Part shown: positions 6,851 through 9,372 of the stretch, piece after piece | Layout: the number at the start of each line of letters is the position of its first letter | Position numbering within the stretch: position 1 is the stretch's first letter | Assembly: GCF_902488755.1 (NCBI RefSeq) | Contig: NZ_CABTXF010000045.1 | Coordinates: 1 to 9,372 of the forward strand | Length of the DNA: 9,372 bases | From: an uncultured Murdochiella sp. | Lineage (GTDB): Bacteria; Bacillota; Clostridia; Tissierellales; Peptoniphilaceae | Direction: 5' to 3' | Program-made: the position numbers and the translations under genes | Notes under the pieces: generated by a model | What the model was told of the DNA's origin: nothing | Databases searched by the model: none | The model's input: only the letters and a program-made list of their open reading frames with translations

Positions 6851-6879
6851 AATATAACAAATGGATTGAAACACGTGAA
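6851..6879 (-). promoter_or_regulatory. Probable promoter of the aroA-TRAP operon
   Basis: On the minus strand TTCACG (6879-6874) and TATATT (6856-6851) are separated by 17 bases, which places the start of transcription near 6844. The -35 box is poor, as is usual for promoters that need a LysR-type activator. The promoter overlaps the divergent lysR promoter. Confidence 0.5.
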
Positions 6880-6894
6880 ATAACGATTTATAAT
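6866..6894 (+). promoter_or_regulatory. Promoter of the LysR-type regulator gene
   Basis: TTGAAA (6866-6871) and a perfect TATAAT (6889-6894) are separated by 17 bases, placing the transcript start near 6901. The predicted start lies inside the inverted repeat at 6898-6918, so binding there would block it and allow negative autoregulation. Confidence 0.75.
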
Positions 6895-6897
6895 ATA

Positions 6898-6918
6898 CTT
6901 ATAAGTGACGCTTATAAG
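6898..6918. promoter_or_regulatory. Probable LysR-type regulator binding site
   Basis: Two copies of CTTATAAG (6898-6905 and 6911-6918) are separated by TGACG and form a perfect inverted repeat. The centre contains TAAG-N5-CTTA, which fits the T-N11-A rule for LysR-type recognition sites (T6902, A6914). The dyad centre (6908) lies about 64 bases upstream of the predicted aroA operon start, matching the usual activator position near -65, and covers the predicted lysR start. Confidence 0.65.
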
Positions 6919-6932
6919 AAAGGAGTTGGTTT

Positions 6933-7826
6933 ATGGAGCTGTTCCACCTTCGATATGTAGTTAAATTAGCGGAGACTGCGAACTACTCCAAGGCTGCGAG
7001 CCAGCTTTATATTACACAACCGGCATTGTCACAACAGATCCGCGCGATAGAGAATGAGATAGGTGTCAAGCTTTTTGAACGCACCACGAGAAAAGTGGCA
7101 CTGACCGAGGTCGGAAAAGAGTTTGTATTACATGCACAATCCGTGTTACGAGAAATGGACGAATTGGGAAGGAGCATAGCGCTTCGACGTCGTGAAATGC
7201 GAAGTGGTATATCTGTAGGACTCCTTAGCACGCTGTCTCATCTTAATATTCCTGAATATATCATGGGCTTTCACCAGCATTATCCAAATATTCAAATCGA
7301 TATTCAAATTGGTTGGAGCTCAGAACTGATAACGCGTGTAAAAACACAGGAATTGGATGCGGCGGTTACCAATGTTTATTTTTCACCGAACAAGGAACCG
7401 GATCCGCAATTAACAATTATTCCTTATTTTGAGGATACTATCGTTGTCGTTGCTGCTCGTCGTTCCAGTATCGGCGACAGGGAGTATTTGGATATGCAGG
7501 ATATTTCTGCTCTACCGGTTATAGGTCTTGATACGAAGACGAGCATCCGTATGCAAATGAATGATATTTTTCTTAATATGCACCAATCGCCGAAGATCGT
7601 CTGTACATGTCCGGATATTGACAGTTTAATAGGAATGGTACGAGCTAATATAGGAATTACGTTTTTATCTTCCGGCGTGGCTCAATCGTACCTGCATAAA
7701 GATTTAGTCAGCCTTCCCCTTCATCCTATACAAAAAACACAAACAGCCATGGTCACGTATAAAAGAACTACGCCATCCTACGCATTGCGCCTGTTTGAAG
7801 ACTATTTTAATGGTATAGTTCATTAA
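6933..7826 (+). CDS. LysR-family transcriptional regulator
   Basis: 297-residue LysR-type regulator, normal in length. The winged helix-turn-helix occupies about residues 1-60 (MELFHLRYVVKLAE, then YSKAASQLYITQPALSQQI, then LFERTTRKVALTEVG), followed by the linker helix and a periplasmic-binding-protein-like effector domain (about 90-297). A strong ribosome binding site (AAGAAAGGAG, seven bases before the ATG) supports the start. It is divergent from the aroA-like operon, 130 bases away, with an inverted repeat between them that fits its binding site. By family precedent it probably activates that operon when it binds a metabolite and represses itself. The inducer is unknown, but a TRAP substrate or a product of the AroA-like enzyme is the natural guess. 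Confidence 0.94.
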   Translation: MELFHLRYVVKLAETANYSKAASQLYITQPALSQQIRAIENEIGVKLFERTTRKVALTEVGKEFVLHAQSVLREMDELGRSIALRRREMRSGISVGLLSTLSHLNIPEYIMGFHQHYPNIQIDIQIGWSSELITRVKTQELDAAVTNVYFSPNKEPDPQLTIIPYFEDTIVVVAARRSSIGDREYLDMQDISALPVIGLDTKTSIRMQMNDIFLNMHQSPKIVCTCPDIDSLIGMVRANIGITFLSSGVAQSYLHKDLVSLPLHPIQKTQTAMVTYKRTTPSYALRLFEDYFNGIVH

Positions 7827-7890
7827 GCGTTCCTAAATAGTTGTTATTGTACAGTACTTTAGAAAGTAATCGTTTCAAGTATCGTAAACA

Positions 7891-7924
7891 TTAAACATGT
7901 TGAGACCCCATACAATATGTTAAA
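7891..7924. terminator. AT-rich stem-loop between convergent genes
   Basis: TTAAACATGTTG (7891-7902) pairs with CAATATGTTAAA (7913-7924) with one mismatch and one G-T wobble, around a ten-base loop. It lies between the ends of the lysR and iron-sulfur genes and may help to stop both, but it is AT-rich and has no clear T run. A smaller perfect hairpin, TACTTT-AG-AAAGTA, lies at 7855-7868. Confidence 0.35.
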
Positions 7925-7943
7925 CACATCCAACATCACACTC

Positions 7944-8594
7944 CTACCCCAAAATACGCCCATCCCTCGAAATCGTAACGACCTGCCACGGAAGACATTT
8001 ACCGCTGGCTCTAAGCGCATTCTCCGCTGTTCGCTGAAGACCGCCACAGCAAGGCACTTCCATCCGCACTATGGTTACACTTTGGATGGCGTTGTGGGAC
8101 AAAATGGCAGTCAGTTTTTCTGTGTAGTCCACAGCATCCAACTTGGGGCAGCCAATCAGCGTGATTCGACCACGCATAAAGTCCTCGTGAAGATTGGCAT
8201 AGGCATAGGCGGTGCAATCTGCAGCAAGGAGAAGATTAGCGCCTTCAAAGAACGCGGCTTTTTCCGGAAGAAGCTTGATTTGGCATGGCCATTGCCGTAA
8301 ACAAGACGCAGAGTGGGAGGGAGTGCGGTCGGTTTTCCTCTGTGAAATGGTCTTTCGTTCTTGTTGAAGGGCTTTGACGGCCGCTTCGTCATACGCCGGA
8401 GCTTCCCGTTCCTCAAAATGAATAGCCCCTGTGGGGCAGGTGGGCAGACAGTCACCGAAACCGTCACAAAAACTTTCTCTTGTTAACTTTGCTTTGCCGT
8501 TGATGATGTCGATAGCGCCTTCATGGCAGGCATGAGCACAAAGCCCACAGCCGTTACACTTTTCTTCTTCAATGGTAATGATTTTGCGAATCAA
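7944..8594 (-). CDS. 4Fe-4S dicluster ferredoxin-like protein
   Basis: 216-residue cytoplasmic iron-sulfur protein. The N-terminus is ferredoxin-like: Cys13, Cys16, Cys19 and Cys23 (CxxCxxCxxxC), then a second set Cys43, Cys49 and Cys53-Pro. The second motif has Phe46 where the usual second Cys would be. After a basic linker (about 76-95) a C-terminal domain carries further cysteines: Cys98, Cys104, Cys127 (AADCTAYAY), Cys149 (IGCPKLD) and Cys182-Cys183 (PCCGG). This arrangement belongs to a family of small 4Fe-4S proteins found in anaerobes, whose role I cannot state. The start is TTG at 8594, supported by GGAGGAGG eight bases upstream; no ATG is available nearby that keeps the first motif. 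It is divergent from the zinc-ribbon gene at 8682 and shares its control region. Electron transfer is likely; the partner is unknown. Confidence 0.88.
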   Translation of the reverse strand: MIRKIITIEEEKCNGCGLCAHACHEGAIDIINGKAKLTRESFCDGFGDCLPTCPTGAIHFEEREAPAYDEAAVKALQQERKTISQRKTDRTPSHSASCLRQWPCQIKLLPEKAAFFEGANLLLAADCTAYAYANLHEDFMRGRITLIGCPKLDAVDYTEKLTAILSHNAIQSVTIVRMEVPCCGGLQRTAENALRASGKCLPWQVVTISRDGRILG

Positions 8595-8631
8595 GATTTT
8601 ATCCTCCTCCGGTTATTCATTCGTTGGATAG

Positions 8632-8660
8632 ATTATAATATGAAGAGAACGTTCAAACAA
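8632..8660 (-). promoter_or_regulatory. Candidate promoter of the iron-sulfur gene
   Basis: On the minus strand TTGTTT (8660-8655) and TATAAT (8637-8632) are separated by 17 bases. The palindrome ATTATAAT (8632-8639) also gives a TATAAT on the plus strand (8634-8639) that could serve the zinc-ribbon gene, although no good plus-strand -35 box is present. The palindrome GAACGTTC (8647-8654) lies in the spacer and could be an operator. Confidence 0.45.
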
Positions 8661-8681
8661 AATGGAGAGGAAGGGGAAGTG

Positions 8682-9125
8682 ATGAAGATTTGTCAATTCT
8701 GTGGCGCGGAGAATCCGGATTCCGTTGCGGTTTGTTCATCGTGTGGCGCAAATGCCTTCAAACATAAATGCGAAAATTGCGGCACGGTATTTGCGGAAGG
8801 CAATTTTTGTCCGCATTGTGGCGTAAAAGTGGGTTCTAAGGCGAAGATATGCCCCCGTTGTGGCGCAGAATACTATTCTGCTGCTTGTCCGGACTGTGGA
8901 TACATTCCTCATAGCGGCCGTGTCATGACCGTTGAAACGTATGCCGTTTCGCAGCCGGTAAAGAAGAGAAGAACATGGTTATGGGTATTAGGGTGGATAT
9001 TTATTTTTCCTGTTCCGGTAACAATATTGGTGCGTAGAAATACAAAATGGAATCAAGCGATGAAAACGGCACTCATTGCGGCTTCCTGGATTCTGTATTT
9101 TTATCTTGTCTATTCGCAAGAGTAG
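8682..9125 (+). CDS. Zinc-ribbon membrane protein
   Basis: 147-residue protein with three zinc ribbons: Cys4/7/18/21, Cys30/33/43/46 and Cys57/60/69/72. A basic stretch (KKRR) leads into a hydrophobic segment (about 98-117, WLWVLGW then FPVPVTIL), then a basic loop and a second hydrophobic segment (about 128-144), ending at ...YSQE. It is clearly paralogous to the gene at 170: both begin MK-x-CQFCGAE and share VLGW followed by an FPxPxTIL segment, but this one has an extra ribbon and no Ig-like domain. The ATG at 8682 is chosen over the in-frame ATG 53 codons upstream because GGAAGGGGA precedes it, the first ribbon starts at once, and the longer version would run into the divergent iron-sulfur gene. 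Function is unknown. Zinc ribbons bind metal and often nucleic acid or protein partners, but nothing here shows which. Confidence 0.87.
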   Translation: MKICQFCGAENPDSVAVCSSCGANAFKHKCENCGTVFAEGNFCPHCGVKVGSKAKICPRCGAEYYSAACPDCGYIPHSGRVMTVETYAVSQPVKKRRTWLWVLGWIFIFPVPVTILVRRNTKWNQAMKTALIAASWILYFYLVYSQE

Positions 9126-9180
9126 GAGCATAGCCCTAAAGGGCAAAGCAGAATGGAAAGCAAAAAAGGAAGAAAAAATT

Positions 9181-9209
9181 TTGACAAGGACAATTTGCCT
9201 TGCTATACT
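9181..9209 (+). promoter_or_regulatory. Consensus promoter of the tRNA operon
   Basis: A perfect TTGACA (9181-9186) and TATACT (9204-9209) are separated by 17 bases, preceded by an A-rich stretch (9160-9178) that resembles an UP element. Transcription would start near 9216, about 13 bases before tRNA-Glu. This is the strongest promoter in the window, as expected for stable RNA. Confidence 0.88.
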
Positions 9210-9228
9210 GTTTGAGTAACTTTTACGC

Positions 9229-9300
9229 GGCCCTATGGTCAAGCGGTTAAGACATCGCCCTTTCACGGCGGTATCCCCGGTTCGAATCCGGGTAGGGTCA
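9229..9300 (+). tRNA. tRNA-Glu (anticodon UUC)
   Basis: A 72-base cloverleaf. The acceptor stem is GGCCCTA / TAGGGTC with one G-T pair, and the discriminator is A9300. The anticodon loop is CTTTCAC, with anticodon TTC at 9262-9264. The T arm is CCCGG-TTCGAAT-CCGGG. CCA is not encoded. It reads GAA and GAG codons. Confidence 0.96.
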
Positions 9301-9306
9301 ATTGAT

Positions 9307-9372
9307 GGGCGCTTAGCTCAGTTGGGAGAGCATCTGCCTTACAAGCAGGGGGTCACAGGTTCGAGCCCTGTA
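9307..9372 (+). tRNA. tRNA-Val (anticodon UAC), cut by the window end
   Basis: The acceptor 5' strand GGGCGCT, a D arm (AGCTCAGTTGGGAGAGC), the anticodon loop CTTACAA with TAC at 9340-9342, and the T arm CAGG-TTCGAGC-CCTG are visible. The last few bases of the acceptor 3' strand lie outside the window. It follows tRNA-Glu by only six bases and is in the same transcript. Confidence 0.94.

Noticed and set aside
6803..6874. In-frame 24-codon N-terminal extension of the aroA-like gene
   Set aside because: The ATG at 6802 has a strong ribosome binding site, and the extension would overlap the promoter region and the leader palindrome; its residues do not resemble the AroA N-terminus.
7917..8300. 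Open plus-strand frame opposite the iron-sulfur gene
   Set aside because: It is the antisense shadow of a gene with clear cysteine motifs and has no ribosome binding site or domain.
2367..8658. Shared ten-base string GTTTGAACGT at 2367 and, on the other strand, at 8658
   Set aside because: A single shared ten-mer is expected by chance in a window of this size, and the contexts differ.
8523..8681. Longer version of the second zinc-ribbon protein starting at 8523
   Set aside because: It would run antisense through the start of the iron-sulfur gene, has no ribosome binding site, and the family clearly begins at MKICQFC (8682).
9133..9144. GCCCT-AA-AGGGC hairpin after the second zinc-ribbon gene as a terminator
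   Set aside because: The stem is short with a tiny loop and no T run follows; at most it is a weak hairpin.
1..9372. Mobile island bounded by the zinc-ribbon paralogs or inserted at the tRNA genes
   Set aside because: There is no integrase, transposase or attachment-site repeat, and the two paralogs are too diverged to be recent duplicated ends.

Overview
The window looks like chromosomal DNA of a mid-GC member of the Bacillota (Firmicutes). The reasons are strong AGGAGG-type ribosome binding sites on almost every gene, sigma-A-like promoters with 17-base spacers, tRNA genes without an encoded CCA end, and a TAXI-type TRAP transporter of the kind common in anaerobes. The species cannot be named from the sequence. 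No transposase, integrase, CRISPR array or rRNA is visible.

Layout. (1) 1-1192: an unassigned leader, then a membrane protein with two zinc ribbons and a bacterial Ig-like (Big2) domain. (2) 1193-2414: a worn region. It holds a small 55-codon ORF whose start codon is ATA, a higB toxin gene broken by one extra C in a C7 run, an intact higA antitoxin gene, a second, frameshifted copy of part of the small ORF, and a strong bidirectional terminator. (3) 2415-6802, minus strand: a three-gene operon transcribed aroA-like enolpyruvyl transferase -> TAXI solute-binding lipoprotein -> fused TRAP permease. (4) 6803-6932: a divergent control region with a perfect inverted repeat that fits a LysR-type regulator site. 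(5) 6933-7826: the divergent LysR-type regulator. (6) 7944-8594, minus strand: a small iron-sulfur protein with a TTG start. (7) 8682-9125: a second zinc-ribbon membrane protein, paralogous to the first. (8) 9181-9372: a consensus promoter driving tRNA-Glu(UUC) and tRNA-Val(UAC), the latter cut by the window end.

How the genes may work together. The LysR regulator probably senses a small molecule and switches on the divergent operon, which would import an organic acid through the TRAP system and act on it, or on something related, with the AroA-like enzyme. The AroA-like protein keeps the fold motifs and most catalytic residues of EPSP synthase. By alignment to the E. coli enzyme from memory, however, it has lost the residues that hold the 3-phosphate of shikimate-3-phosphate and two PEP-site basic residues. 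This makes it the best candidate here for an undescribed function: an enolpyruvyl-transferase-like enzyme coupled to its own transporter and regulator. The higBA locus seems to be a decaying or switchable toxin-antitoxin module, flanked on both sides by related pieces of a small unknown gene.
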